From Silene latifolia (Eukaryota > Streptophyta > Magnoliopsida > Caryophyllales > Caryophyllaceae): a stretch of DNA of 64,000 nucleotides. The notes beneath the pieces are model-generated. The model did no database searches. It saw nothing but the letters and a program-made list of their open reading frames with translations, and was not told the DNA's origin. The stretch's first letter is position 1. The number at the start of each line of letters is the position of its first letter. Both the position numbers and the translations under genes were made by a program. Location: positions 141,543,922 to 141,607,921 of the forward strand of contig NC_133538.1 in NCBI RefSeq assembly GCF_048544455.1. Direction: 5' to 3'. Positions 34,967 through 46,856 of the stretch are shown here, one piece after another.

Positions 34967-36477
34967 ATGGTAAAAACCTCCTTTAACACAACCATACCCA
35001 CCAAACCCACAAAAATTACCTCCCCTGTCACATCAAAACCGCCTACATCACCAACTCCAACCATGCCTCCAGTCAAAACATCTTACGCCTTTCCTCCACA
35101 AACCTCAAACACGACATCAACAAACCCAGATCCACCTAGCCCTCAACCATCACCAAAACCCACTGACCCTCCATCATCCGACGACATACCCATCTCCACA
35201 ATGGTAGGACGACGCACTCGTGGTGGTCGGAAGAAAAGCTCCACTGTTCCGAGCTCCTCCTCTGAACCGGTTACTGTTTTGGTTGAAGATGTTGAAGATG
35301 AAACCGAATTTGATTTGAATGAAAATCCGTCGAAATCCGGCGAGTCTGACTCGACTCCGGCGAAAAAGAACAACAAAAGAAAAGAAAAGGCCTCCTCCTC
35401 TCAATTACCCCCAATATCAGAAACTCTCGAGCAAAGTAATGTTGATAACCCGATTATTGATACCCCAATTGAAAATCCCAGTGAACCTCCTCACAAAAAA
35501 TCGAAACCATTGAAGAAAAAGCTTGTATATCTTGCTCCCTCCGATCCGGTATCCCTAACCTCGAAGTGGGATCTAGCCATTGTTTGGGCTCACCTTGAGA
35601 GTATCGACCTCCCTACTTCCATTTACAAAAATTGTGAGAGGTTGATGAACATCAAAGCAATTCACTCTCCTCGGGTGTATAATCAAACATGGTTCGAGCC
35701 GCCTGCTTTTCACTCTGTCCGTGATATGGTTTTAGCTCAAGGTTGGGAGAAGCTGTTGGAAATGCGTGAGCCGGTATTTGTGAGCGAAGTAATACAGTTC
35801 TTTGCAACTGTTAGGGTTGATAAATCTGGTGACTTTGTTACAGACCTCCTCTTCGAATTATTTTCAATATGCTTTGTAGGTCAATTTATCCTTCGGGTGA
35901 TAGAGGAAAACTCACCATTGCCTTACAATATTTAATCTATCACATTGCTACCCATAAGAAGGTGAACCTAGTTGGGCTAATGTTTAAACGTTTTCATCTT
36001 ATCTCGACCAAGCTTCGTCGACCTTCTTCTAGCTTGATTCATTTACCCTATGGAATGTGGTTATCGGTTGTGCTCAAGGCACACGGGGTTTTAGTGAATA
36101 CTAGCTTGGGTTCGTTGGATATGTGTGATGTTATGAGTGATGGGCAAATGGGGAAGATGCTTATCAAGGTTGAGAATGATGAGTTAATTTCTGTGAAAAT
36201 TAAGAAGGACCCGGAAGTTGGGTCATCTAGTCAAGGGAATACGGGTAGTATGCGGGATATACTCAATGCCGTGGCTGAGTTGGGTGCGTGGATTAGGGAA
36301 GATGCTCGTCAAAAAGACTTGGCAATCTCGGCCCTTGCTTCTACTTTGGACCTCATCCGTGGTGAGGTGGATATTATTTCCACCCTTGTGTCAACAAAAG
36401 AGGTTGGTGAAGATGCTAATGTGGATGATGATCCGTTGGGTAGTGGCTCGGATGGTGAACAAGCCTCCTCTCCTTAG
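34967..36477 (+). pseudogene. Extra ORF downstream of pol in element 2
   Basis: Two overlapping frames (34967-35935 and 35869-36477). The first is Pro/Thr/Ser-rich for about 90 residues, then basic and acidic low-complexity stretches including GRRTRGGRKKSS and KKNNKRKEK, then a folded part (WDLAIVWAHLESIDLPTSIY, VSEVIQFFATVRV). The second continues with IALQYLIYHIATHKKVNLVG and ends in an acidic tail. The folded part resembles the domain often labelled putative plant transposon protein. SIRE-type elements carry an extra ORF here, sometimes called env-like. No signal peptide or convincing transmembrane helix is visible, which does not support an envelope role. The frame changes between about 35865 and 35935. 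Confidence 0.65.
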
Positions 36478-37003
36478 CCTTTCCATCTCCTCTCGGCCTA
36501 TTTACCCTTACCCGTACCCCCTTATTTTGTTCCACCTTGGTTGTGCCCTCTAAGACTTATTTTCTTTGCTCGTTATTTTGAACATTTGGTGGTGTACTTT
36601 AAACTTTGTTTAGCTATGTTGAACTTTGGTTAGCTTATGCTTAATCCTTGTTTATGTTGACCTTGTTACCTTGTCACACTTCCATGTGTCTTTTTGTGTT
36701 TTCTTATGAAATATCTGCACTCTAATGCTTGTGACATCCCTATCCTTTTGATGATGTCAAGAGGGGGAAAAGGTAAACTCATGCTTTAAATCTCTCTGCT
36801 TATTGATTAAACTAATGGCTTGTTTAACCTTCTTAGCTTGATTCTTGTTTGGGGCAATGTAAAATTGTCTTGATAGTTGGATTCTAGCTTTTGCCCTTGG
36901 TAAGGAAATATTGTCCCTTCTCTATCATTTGATCTTGCTAGTTAAAAATCTTGAATCAAGGTGTTTACATTGCTTATACATTCGTTTGGGGCTTGTCATC
37001 ATC

Positions 37004-37012
37004 AAAGGGGGA
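37004..37012 (+). other. Polypurine tract of element 2
   Basis: AAAGGGGGA three bases before the 3' LTR start. It is the expected plus-strand primer. Confidence 0.8.
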
Positions 37013-37015
37013 ATT

Positions 37016-38570
37016 TGTTGGGTTCCTTATGTTGATGATAACATGCCCATTTGATTTGTGTTATCTTAGTTTACCTTTTCAGGATTAATGATGTAATCAA
37101 GCTTGGATTAAGAAGTGTTGAAGTTGTTTATTATCCCATTGTAATTAGTCGTGTGTCATCTAATGTACAAGCAAGAAAGTTAAGTATATTAGAGTAATAG
37201 AAAAGTCCAGGATGACTGTTGCTTTAACAAGTAAACAGCTGAGTGGATTGTTGTCACAACTCGTAAAAACTTGAAGCTTCCTTTTTATCCTTCAAATGCT
37301 TTCACGTGACTCTTATTTTCAAAGATAAAAATCTGATTTTATTAAGGAGGTAGTATCCAATAAAGAGTGGTTTGAATTATTCAAAATGTTTCCTCTTTAT
37401 GCAAATTCAATCCTTTGGTTTTTAAGAAAACAAAAAGTGCTTTTTGCCATATTGGTGTTAACTTGTCATCATGTGACTTGTCTCACATCCTTTGTTTTCT
37501 GAAATTGCATGAGCATTTAAGGTTGTCTTTCAAACCTTCTTTCTCTATTCTTACCTTTGCAAAAGACTCCTTTTTGGTGCAAGTTTTTAGGTGGTTGCTA
37601 TTGCCCTTCACATGTGAGGTCTTTGACCCTTCAAAACCCTAGCAATCCCTTCACTCACCTCCTCTATATAAACCGTGCATCCTCTCCATAAATTCCCAAG
37701 ACTTTTCTGATTTAATTTTTCCAACTTTGCAAATTGTTTTAAGAGTTTAAAACCGTGTCTTTGCAAAATCGTTTAAAAGTCTTCAAGTGTCTTCAAGTTG
37801 TTACAGTCGTGGCCACTGTTGCTTTTCTATACTAAACTCTCTTGCTTAAGAATTGTTGATCTTGTAAAAGTTGTCCACCTCTATTCTTTGTTAAGAATGT
37901 GTTAGTGGAGACTTGATCCTATAACATTCTAAGTGTGTTAGTAGAGTTTAGGACGGAGTAGTCTTTAACTCTTGACAACCGGAGTAGGTTGTGAGTTGTT
38001 GAGTTCTAGGACGGAGTAGTCCTTTAACTCTTGGCAATCGGAGTAGATTGCGAGTTAGCTTGTCATAGAACGGAGTAGTTCTTGTACTAGCTTTGCAACC
38101 GGAGTAGGTTGGCGTCTTTTATTACAAGGGTCTTTTAGTTTTCGGAGTAGATCACTAAAGGAAAGTAATAAAAAGGTAGATTGGACGTAGGCACTTGAGT
38201 TTCTTGCCGAACCAATTCAAAAATCTCGTGTTCAAGTGCTTATTTTATTTCCGCTGTTTTTTACTTTGTTTGTTTGTTTTGTTTCGCTTAAACTTAGAAG
38301 TAACAGTTCATCATACTGTCGCATTTGGTCTGCAGTCATATTCCACAAACTGAGACAAATAGATACAGTCAGAACGATTGTTGCTTTCATACTTCAGCAA
38401 ACATTCATCGTGATACTTGTTCAATCCTTCTATATTATTCAAAGTATCCTCTAATCTCTTTTGTTCACTTAACTTACTTTAATCCAATAAAGTTGAAGTT
38501 AAAATTTTTAAAAAAGAGTACCTAATTCACCCCCTCCCCCTCTTAGGTACTTGAATCCATAAACTCAACA
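37016..38570 (+). repeat. 3' LTR of copia element 2
   Basis: 1555 bp, almost identical to the 5' LTR. Visible differences are a few substitutions and small indels (near 37203, 37804, 38253 and 38300). Confidence 0.95.
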
Positions 38571-39285
38571 CTCATACATTAATATAAGTGTATGGTTTAA
38601 GTTAATATAACTTACATCTTATATAAATTATTACATATCCTCTTAAGTTAGAGTTGTAAGTACAAAGAAACAACAACCTCACAGAATTAGAATACACATA
38701 AATAAGACTTTTACTATCCTATCATCGACCGTATACGATTATGTATGATCAATATGTGATCCTACCCGATCTTTCCACCAAAACGATCCTACGATGACTT
38801 GTATCATTTCCACTTTTTGGATCATAGGATCGTACAATTTTACGATCTAGATCACGTTTTAACAACATTGAACTTGGTTATTCTTGAATTTACTAAAGTT
38901 AACTTAACTAAGTTGATCTATAAGATAAGCGATAGCATGAGTTGAATCGAATCGAACTCAATGAAGTTGAACTAAAGTAAGAGTTAATTTGTGTAGAGAT
39001 GAGTTTGTAATTAACTTAATCAAATTCTTCGAACCTAAGTTCAGCTCATTTCGGTTACATTGAGTTCAACTTCATTTAGTTGAGTTGAGTTCGAGTTCAT
39101 TGATTCAATTGGTCTAACTCCCGCTACTACTTCTCGTATTGATCAGCTTAATTTAGTTCAATTTAGTCGAACATATTGATCGTACATAATCGTACAAGAT
39201 CGATGGTAAGATTGTAAAAGTCCTCAATTAAGTTTATTTATGTTAAGTTATGTTTATTTAGTGTTATACAGATAATTGTTTGTTA

Positions 39286-39610
39286 TCATAGTGATTAAAT
39301 TAGTATCATATATTATTCTCTCGTATCATACCCATAAAAATTGTATCACTACATAGAGCACGCCATGTCATTAATCCGCGCCACCGCCTTTTCTCCATTA
39401 GAAGTCCACCACGTCATTAATCCACACCTCCACCTTTCGCCCAATAGTATTAACCTCAGTTAATTTAAAGCATAGCTAGATTTAATTATCAATCCACACC
39501 TTCCCATTTCACCCATTAATAGATCACCACATCATCAATCCACACCATCTTATTTCACCCATTGGTAGTAGGCCATATCATCAGTCCACACCTCCCCTTC
39601 CAAGTTCTAC
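39286..39610. repeat. Right arm of the inner inverted repeat with subterminal units
   Basis: 39286-39440 is inverted relative to 27110-27300. A unit like CACATCATCAATCCACACC followed by CACCCATT is then repeated about four times to 39610. Confidence 0.65.
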
Positions 39611-40667
39611 CCATTTGATAACAACATTATTTTAATTAGTTTTATTTTGTTTAATGAAAAGCAGTTTTGATATTCGGTTTGAATTACATATATTTCTATT
39701 TAATTTTTTTTTATCAAAATCTTACTTGTCTAATTCATTCATTTACCGCTTATGATACATTTTTGTATAATATTTTTTAAAGTTGTGAAAATTCATTGTT
39801 CCCGTTACTACTTTCAATATAATCGTTGTTATTGTTACGTTAAATTAAGTTAAGCCAAATTCATCTTAGTTAGTTATTTTTAATTTAGTTACAATAAGAT
39901 AAGATCAACTAAGTTATGTTAAGTTTAATAAAATTTAATTTTAGTCAAGTTAACTTTACTTAAATTTAGTCATGTTAACTTTTTTAATTTAGCTAAGTTA
40001 ATTTTAGTTAAGTTAAGTTCATTTTTTATTTAAGCTAGCCATACCTCTTACAAATTTCTCTAATATTTTAATCTTTAAATAAGTTGTTGTATCAGATAAA
40101 ATTATATTTTCTCGAAATTATACTAGAAATCTATAGTTTCGAATCAGATAAGATCTAATTGTTTTAATTGCAATATCCATATCTGAACCAAAACCAACGA
40201 TTCGGATCGGATATCCGATTCGAAACATAACTTTTTGATCGGATATCCAAAGTTTTAGATCGAATTCGGATAGAATGTCGGATCGGTTTGAATAATCGGA
40301 TTTTTGGCTCAACCTTACATAAGAGTATAAGACTACTTTTGCAAAATTTTACCTTTATTCATCCTTAAAAGAACCCAACCCTAAAATAAATCAACCCTAA
40401 AAATACTAAAACCTTAAAAACAACCAATCCTAAGTAACTTAATTACGAGCTTTGCTATTTTCGGTTGAAAAGAGGTTAATTGAATTGAACTGAACTTGGG
40501 CCCTGTTCTTTTTGGCTGAAAAAAAGTTGAATTGAACTTCGTGAAACCGAGTTGAACTAAATCGAATGAGAAAGTTAATCAAAACACATTCAAATCAATA
40601 TTGGCTTAACTAAACGTATCTCATGATAGTCGACTACCTTCGATCATCGATCAAAAGTATACTGATT

Positions 40668-40729
40668 CGGTACCACCCGTCACCCGAGATATAATAGTCG
40701 GTACCACCCGTCACCCGAGATATAATAGT
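40668..40729. repeat. Two perfect 31-bp tandem copies
   Basis: CGGTACCACCCGTCACCCGA and the following ATATAATAGT occur twice head to tail with no mismatch, so the duplication is recent. Confidence 0.95.
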
Positions 40730-41300
40730 CGCAGTAACTTAGTAAGTTTCACTTAAGACAACTCTATCCGTCTTAATAAGACGGATCAAATACATATATC
40801 ACTTGTATATATAAAAATGCATAGAAAAAAATAAATATATTCGCGTTATCTACACAAGTTATATAATACTTGACCCGTTTAAGTTTAACATTCATATTGT
40901 CGTCTTAAATGAAAATTTGTCTAACTAGTAAATTCCACATGTATTTTTTTCATCTTTTAACAATACAAGGGTATTTTAGGAACTTTCGCTTTAAAATCCA
41001 AACAAGATCAATACTAGTTTCTTCGTTGTATTTTCATTGTAATTTGTTGGATCATGGATTAATTTAGATGGTAATTTGATTAGGTATTACCTTGATTAAA
41101 ACAAGTTGGAGAATATGTTTTTACAATCTGATATTTAGAAGTATGATATTTTTTTTGTGGTACAAATAAGTATGATAAATTAATAATGGTGATGAATATG
41201 CTGGAAATCTGCACTTGACGACACTTTTAATCTACATATAACATGACAAAAATCACTAAACATTCATGATTATTAAGTAATTAGAGCAACCCAGAAATTG

Positions 41301-41940
41301 TATCATAAGACTAGTGAACCAGATGGGCGACATCTCTTTAGCACTTAGCCATTGGATAGGCTGCAGCCCCGTCGACTCCTCAACTGCCGAATTTATCGCA
41401 ATGTCTCAGTGTGAAGTTCTCATACTCGGATATTACGAGGTTTCGGGAAGAGGTGTTGGATATGGCGTCGGGGTGGTTGATAATAGTGGCGGTCAGTGGT
41501 CGACTCACCTGTCGAGATCGGCTTGTGGTGGTGGTGGCGGTTGAATTGGTCGTGGGTCGTGGGTCGTGAGCCGTGAGGTGGTTCATCGGTGGTGATGGGC
41601 TTGGGTAATGTGACAATATTTCATTAGCGGTGGTATTCCGGTGGCGGTCGCCGGCGACAAGGGGTGCTGACAGGTTCGGGTGTGGATGGGATCGCTAGTT
41701 TGGTGTAGGGTGGCTCGTGGAAAATTGGGTTGGGGGTGAGAATGTGAAATATAAAATAAAGGTCAAATGTGAAAATATAATTATAAAGTGATTTAATTAT
41801 TTTATGAATATTATGATAATGTAATATTTATTGAGAAAAAAAATACTAATATTTTCAGTAAAACTTTCTCCAACTTTCCCTCCAAAACCAAAATTTTCCC
41901 TCCAATACAATAAAATTTTCCCTCCTAAATTCCCTCCAAA
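41301..41940. other. GGTGG-rich block and TTTTCCCTCCAA repeats
   Basis: 41450-41740 is GTGGTGG-rich and yields spurious open frames on both strands. 41860-41940 has several AAAATTTTCCCTCCAA units. The same units in the same orientation lie at 27040-27115. Confidence 0.5.
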
Positions 41941-42077
41941 CAAAAAATGGAATCTTTTTTAACCTTTACACGTGTCGCACTGTAAGTGGCCCGTGTACAA
42001 GTAGCTTGTACACCCCGTGTATTCCTAACATCTTTGCATTTTTGACGTTGGTTATTTTGGGGGTGTGTGCGTGTAAG

Positions 42078-42436
42078 TAGGGGTGAACAAAAAGTGGTCC
42101 GGGGCCGTAAACCGGAGGACCCGACCGGACCGGCGGTCCCGGTCCGGCCGGTCGAGACGGATACATACCGGTCCGGTCTCCGGTCCCAAAAATATGGTGA
42201 CGGTCTCCGGTCCGGTCCGTCCGGTCCACAAAAAAATAAAACTAAATTGCCTTATAAATTAGTACCGGTCCGGTCCAAACCCGGAAAAAACCGGACCTAA
42301 AGGGTTCCGGTCCGGTCCGGTCCGGGTCCCCTTTTAACCGGTCCGGTCCGCGGTCTTGGGATATGTGGTTATCCGGTCCGCGGGTTCATCCGGTTCAGTC
42401 CGGTCCGGTCCGGTTTTGGACCGGTGAGCACCCCTA
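42078..42436. mobile_element. hAT-type MITE packed with CCGGTCC motifs
   Basis: The ends TAGGGGTGAACA and the inverse of TGAGCACCCCTA are flanked by the perfect 8-bp TSD CGTGTAAG (42070-42077, 42437-42444). The 359-bp interior is dominated by CCGGTCC / GGACCGG words on both strands, probably more than thirty. The TSD length and TAGGGGTG ends fit hAT. Open frames here are translations of the repeat. Confidence 0.9.
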
Positions 42437-42526
42437 CGTGTAAGTATGTGGTATTTAAGAGTGTGGTAACTGCATTTTTTATTTGGTGGTTTCTTCATCA
42501 TGTTTTGTGAATGTTGTTGTCTGTTA

Positions 42527-42841
42527 CTCCCTCCCAGTCACTATAATGTTCTCTCTTTCCCAAAACGGATTATTCAAGTAATGTTCCCCTTTCTATTTTT
42601 AGAAACTTTTACTCTTATTTTATTCATTTCTCTTTCCTATCACCAAACCCCACACAACTCTTTTACTCTTATTTTATTACTTTCCTTTATCTTTTGGCCC
42701 CACAATTCTTTATTTAACTACTAATAATTCATCCCTCTCTCCTACCACCAACCCCACACAACTATTTTACTAATATTTTAATACTTTTCCTTAAGTATCG
42801 TACCCATATCAAAGGGGAACATTATAACGACTGGGAGGGAG
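42527..42841. mobile_element. Stowaway-type MITE
   Basis: The left CTCCCTCCCAGTCACTATAA and the right end are exact or near inverses (TTATAACGACTGGGAGGGAG), with TA TSDs (42525-42526, 42842-42843). GTTCCCCTTT / AAAGGGGAAC extends the inversion. About 315 bp, non-coding. Confidence 0.9.
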
Positions 42842-43028
42842 TATTAGATAGTGTGATGCATCTGTTTTTATTGTTGTTGTCATTTATGAATGACTGAGAA
42901 ATTTTAATTGACGACTGCTGTGGTTGTGTGTGTGTTAGTAACTTGTATTTAATAGCTTGGCTAATACATCTTATATTTTATTGTTCTGTTCAAACAACTT
43001 TGTGGCTTTGGGTGTGTGATATTAAATA

Positions 43029-43286
43029 CTTCCTCCATTCAACTCCACTCTACCTATTTCACTTTTGTACACTATTCACAATTGTGTATTCAATTTCGAT
43101 TTTCTCTCGATACGTAAGTGGAAATATATTCATGTGGGATCTTGTTTGATTCGTCTTTACGAGTACATTAAAAATATCTAACTTTTATAATTTTTACAAA
43201 TACGTAACTAATGATATTTAGCGCGTAAAACACGCGTTGACAAACGTGAAAAAATAAAATGGTAGAGTGGAGTTGAATGGAGGAAG
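43029..43286. mobile_element. Stowaway-type MITE
   Basis: The left CTTCCTCCATTCAACTCCAC and the right end GTGGAGTTGAATGGAGGAAG are perfect inverses, flanked by TA (43027-43028, 43287-43288). About 258 bp, non-coding. Confidence 0.95.
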
Positions 43287-44223
43287 TAGTTGCCTACCTG
43301 CGTGTTTACTATAGTTGTGCTCTCATGATTTAATGAATGTATTTAATAGTTTTGTGGAGCACTGTGGGATGCTGGAGCTAATATAATTAAAGCTGGTTAA
43401 GTGGTTGTTTAAAAATATTTAGGCGAGGTTAGTATTTTGCAGCTAACCATGCATTGTTAGCTATGGCAGATAATTTTTTTTCTTTTTTTTTTTAAAGTGG
43501 GTTAGATTATGCTTGTGCACGGTGGTTTGTTTTGGTTTGGGTAAGGTTATTTGGTGTTTCTAGGATGGTTTGTTGGTTAAGTAAAAGCGGTCATCCAGCC
43601 TATTAGCTTACTAAGGAGATGAGTCCCTTGCCAAAGGGGTTGTGGCTTTGGCCCTGGTAAGCTTAAGGCATTTGCATAGTATATAAAGTCGGTTGGGCGG
43701 TTGTTTGGGTAACAATGCGTCTTTATTTAACGTAGAGGTTGAGGGGTTTCATGGGTGTTATGTGCTTTGGCGTTTGGTTTGCTGGTTTTTAATGAAAATA
43801 ATTGGGCCTGTAAAGTTGGTTAGTAGATTTATCGCACATTTGGGGCTCTGCAGTTGACAGTTGAGGGTTTAGAAAGAGAGCTGTGTACATATAAACACTG
43901 GGACTACAGGGTTAACATGCTTCTCGCCTTTGGGGGGGGGGGGGGGGGGGGGGGAGTTTGACGTTTTTGCGGAGGCCTGATGTTGCACGTTGCTTGTGTA
44001 CTGGTGTGTTTACGGTGGCTTGCGTAGCCACTTTGTCTTACGGCCAACCATTTATCTGCTGGATGTTGTTATAGCAGGTTGCCTGGTGTGCTTTAAAGTT
44101 GGATTTTATGGACTGCCTTTACAGGTTTTGAGGAGATGGATGAGGAAAAGAAGGAATTCAGGCTTTCTTTCCGTATACTTTTGTTGGAAACAGCGAGAAC
44201 AATGGGTTGGCCTGAACTTATAT
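43287..44223 (+). other. Unassigned stretch with a G23 run and an exon-like end
   Basis: Mostly G/T-rich sequence without a gene. A run of about 23 G lies at 43932-43954. At 44121-44124 an ACAG acceptor precedes a frame that reads EEMDEEKKEFRLSFRILLLE and on through ETARTMGWPELI until the insertion site of element 3 at 44223. The charged and amphipathic composition looks like real protein, but the family is not recognised. Confidence 0.35.
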
Positions 44224-45162
44224 TGTTGGAGCTTGTGTCCTCCACAAATTAGTGTGATAACATTTGTAAATCTCTTACAGGTTCACAAGGGTATACTTCG
44301 TATATTTAATCAGTTGATTAACGTTTAACTAATAACGGTTGGCTTGCTAGAAAGTTTGACGTTTTTATCATACAGATGGCGGTGATCAACTGGTCCCTAA
44401 AGGTCACACCTATAGGATGTGTTTGAGAGATGTGGTTATAGAAATATGATCACATTGATGCCTAATATGACTAAACAGTTAGTCAATGTGTTGATGAGAC
44501 AATTATTTAATGAAGATTAAATAATATTAGTTGAGACAATTAATTAATCACAATTCGTAAATTGAATATAATAAGTTATATTTAATTAAATGTATGTAAT
44601 GTTAGCTTAGACGAATTAATCTGTTAATTCGTAATTAAATGTAATCGGTTATATTTAATATCAACAAGATGAATGTGTCATAGTGGTAATAGTGAGGGTA
44701 CACAAACCAAGAGGTCATGGGTTCGATCCTCACTAGATGACAATTTAACACATTTTATACATTTTTGGAATAACCAAAATAAGGAAATATATACCTATAT
44801 ATACCCTATTACTAACCTAATTCACGGTTTAAGTAGGTTAGAGGGAGATTATTTTAGACCTAATTTTTCTACTCATTCTCTTGCCTCTTCTCATTAGTAA
44901 AAACACAAAAAACCTAAAATTTTACCGAAAATTTTAGATCGATTCTAGCATAATCAATAGGGCATATCTCATATCGTCTTGGGTGCAACTGATAGGCGAA
45001 TATCTATTTTGATATTGTTCTTAGGCCGTATTTGCTAGGACCGAAGGTTATTTCTGAATCCTTTAATTTTGTTTATGTATTTTTATTTTATGACTAGTAT
45101 CGTCTTCATTAAATTCGTTATAATCCTAAATAATAAGGGAAGTATACAGATTATTTCCCACA
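44224..45162 (+). repeat. 5' LTR of element 3
   Basis: 939 bp. It is shorter than the 3' LTR mainly because of a deletion of about 35 bp near 44788-44810 (the 3' copy has extra sequence at about 58276-58325). It contains a tRNA-like motif at 44676-44742. Confidence 0.95.
44676..44742 (+). ncRNA. tRNA-like module in the LTR
   Basis: TGTCAT pairs with ATGACA at the ends. Between them are an A-box-like TAGTGGTAATA, a middle region and the B-box match GGTTCGATCC. Spacing fits a tRNA with a poor anticodon arm. A pol III-type internal promoter is possible. The other LTR has the same module at 58163-58229. Confidence 0.45.
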
Positions 45163-45164
45163 AG

Positions 45165-45176
45165 TGGTATCAGAGC
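45165..45176 (+). other. tRNA-iMet primer binding site of element 3
   Basis: TGGTATCAGAGC two bases after the 5' LTR. Confidence 0.9.
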
Positions 45177-46856
45177 CAAGGCCACGAATTTTAATTTTGA
45201 TGATTTTCATAAAATTGTTTGTAAACAATAATTAGGGTTTGCGAGAAAAAAATGTACTCGGCTGGATTGTTTTTTGAGCCGTGGAATTTTTTTTTTCGTT
45301 TCCGTTACTGTTCACGGATGAACAGTAATTTAAAAAAAAAAAAATTCTGTTTTTTTTTCTCCATTCGGTTTTTGCTGAAAAACCGAGAAAAGATTACGGG
45401 CTGTTTTTGTTTCTTTTCAGTTTTACCGAGAAAAGATAAAAAAAAAATTTTTTTTTTCTTGTTTTGTTACTGTTCACGGCAGGGCTGTATAAAAAAAAAA
45501 ATCTGTTTTTTTTTTTTGGGTTTTGCCGAGACAATAAAAAAAATAGTCTTGTTTTTGTTTTGTTTTGTCAAATTGATTATTGTGAAGCGGTTCATAATTA
45601 TAAGATACCTAATTATTTTAAAGCAGTTTAAAATTTTGACGGATTGAATTCATATTACAAGTTTAATGTGAATTAAGATTAAATTTATAGTGATTATTGA
45701 GGAATTGTCACTTAATTTGATCAATTAAATAGGTGGTTTGGATAAATTAATCAACATAATTAAGGAATTGTGTCATGTATGTTTAATTTATTTTTAGTTG
45801 ATGCATTTTAATTTTTTTGAATGAATCGAATGAATGAATTTTATTTACGTATTTATTTTTGCAATCGGTTGTAAACTGTAATACTTAGTGTGGCCTTAGT
45901 CAAATTATGTTTTCGTAATGAAGGAAACATGATTTTTTTATGTAATTATGAGATCTCGAATCTCCTTTATTTTTAGTTTTGGGTTTTGAAATTAGATTGT
46001 ATTAAATAGGTTTATTATGTAATCTTAATTATTGTAATTCAAAGAAGACTAAAGATGGAGATTGGAGCTCACTCCCGCTACATGGATCAAGATGGAACAT
46101 CAAGACAAGCTTCTCGGGTCCAAGGATGGATTCCAAACTTGTATTTAATGTTCATTTTGATAAGATAGGCCACACTAGGACTTTTATTGTTTTTACGTTT
46201 TCATTCTATTGTTTTTCATTCACATGTTAGTTTATGCATCATATTCCGTTTAAAACCAAACCACCTACTACTAAAATGCATGAAAATTGACTCATATAGG
46301 TTGTATGTTAGTTTTCATGGACATACAGATGTCACACACTTGTTAAGCCATCACCTTAGTTTATTCATTCTCGCATGCTAGATATTAGTTCACTTAAAAT
46401 GAATTAAAATAAAGTTGATGGGATCTTCCTCTAAAATGGAAATTGAGATTAGTCTTTATAAGGGCAAACAACTATGAATCCCTTCTTCGTCGGTAGGCAT
46501 AATATGACCCCTTCTACGTTGGGTAAGTAGTTGTGTTGACTTAGTTTACCTCAACATCATAGTCCGAAGAGTTTCTCGTGATTATGATGGACTAAAGATA
46601 GAATTTACAGAAATTTATCGACCAAGAATTCTAACGGTAGAATTAGCTAAAAGGTTAGCTTATCAATTTACAGAGAATTGAGTCTTGGGATCATTTATAT
46701 AATTCTTGAGGGAGGTCAATTGTATAAATGTTTTGAATCTTCGCGTTATGACATTAATTCATTAGACTTAAAATCAAAACGATGCACATGCTTATTATTT
46801 TTATTCTTCTTTCGCAATGTAGAACACGATTATTTTTGATAATACTGTTTCAACAA
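45177..46856 (+). other. Long untranslated leader of element 3
   Basis: About 1.7 kb between the primer site and the gag start, with alternating poly-A and poly-T runs (45250-45560) around GTTACTGTTCACGG and ACCGAGAAAAGAT words. No gene. Unusually long for Ty1/copia. Confidence 0.6.

Larger units (their letters stand above)
27337..38570 (+). mobile_element. SIRE-like Ty1/copia retrotransposon, element 2
   Basis: The LTRs are 27337-28892 and 37016-38570 (about 1.55 kb each), starting TGTTGGGTTCC and ending AACTCAACA. The TSD CTCAT is perfect (27332-27336, 38571-38575). A tRNA-Met primer site, a long gag with two zinc knuckles, PR-IN-RT-RH order and an extra ORF after pol within 2.4 kb of 3' sequence place it in the SIRE/Maximus type of Ty1/copia. 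Several frameshifts and stops interrupt gag and pol. The element lies in the inner inverted-repeat region of the large TIR element. Confidence 0.95.
38571..41300. other. AT-rich interior of the large TIR element, no gene seen
   Basis: Short low-complexity stretches with TTAAGTTAAG, GAGTTGAGTTCGAG and GGATATCCGATTCG words. Contains the right arm of the inner inverted repeat (39286-39440, with degenerate repeats to about 39610) and a 31-bp tandem duplication at 40668-40729. No coding domain recognised. Confidence 0.5.
24208..42021. mobile_element. Large TIR element (about 6.6 kb without the nested retrotransposon)
   Basis: The left end 24208-24290 and the reverse complement of 41945-42021 match closely: TACACGGGGTGTACAAG, then a short diverged part, then GACACGTGTAAAG and AGAATC. 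Long TIRs of about 75 bp suggest a Mutator-like element, but no 9-bp TSD is evident and no transposase was found. A Ty1/copia element (27337-38570) sits inside. The remaining interior is AT-rich with CCACC-rich blocks at both ends and a second inverted-repeat pair. Confidence 0.6.

Noticed and set aside
40498..40600. GGGCCCTGTTCTTTTTGGCTGA, like a PIF/Harbinger end
   Set aside because: No inverted partner or TSD was found nearby.
41314..41616. Overlapping open frames on both strands
   Set aside because: They derive from GGTGG-rich low-complexity sequence; no domain.
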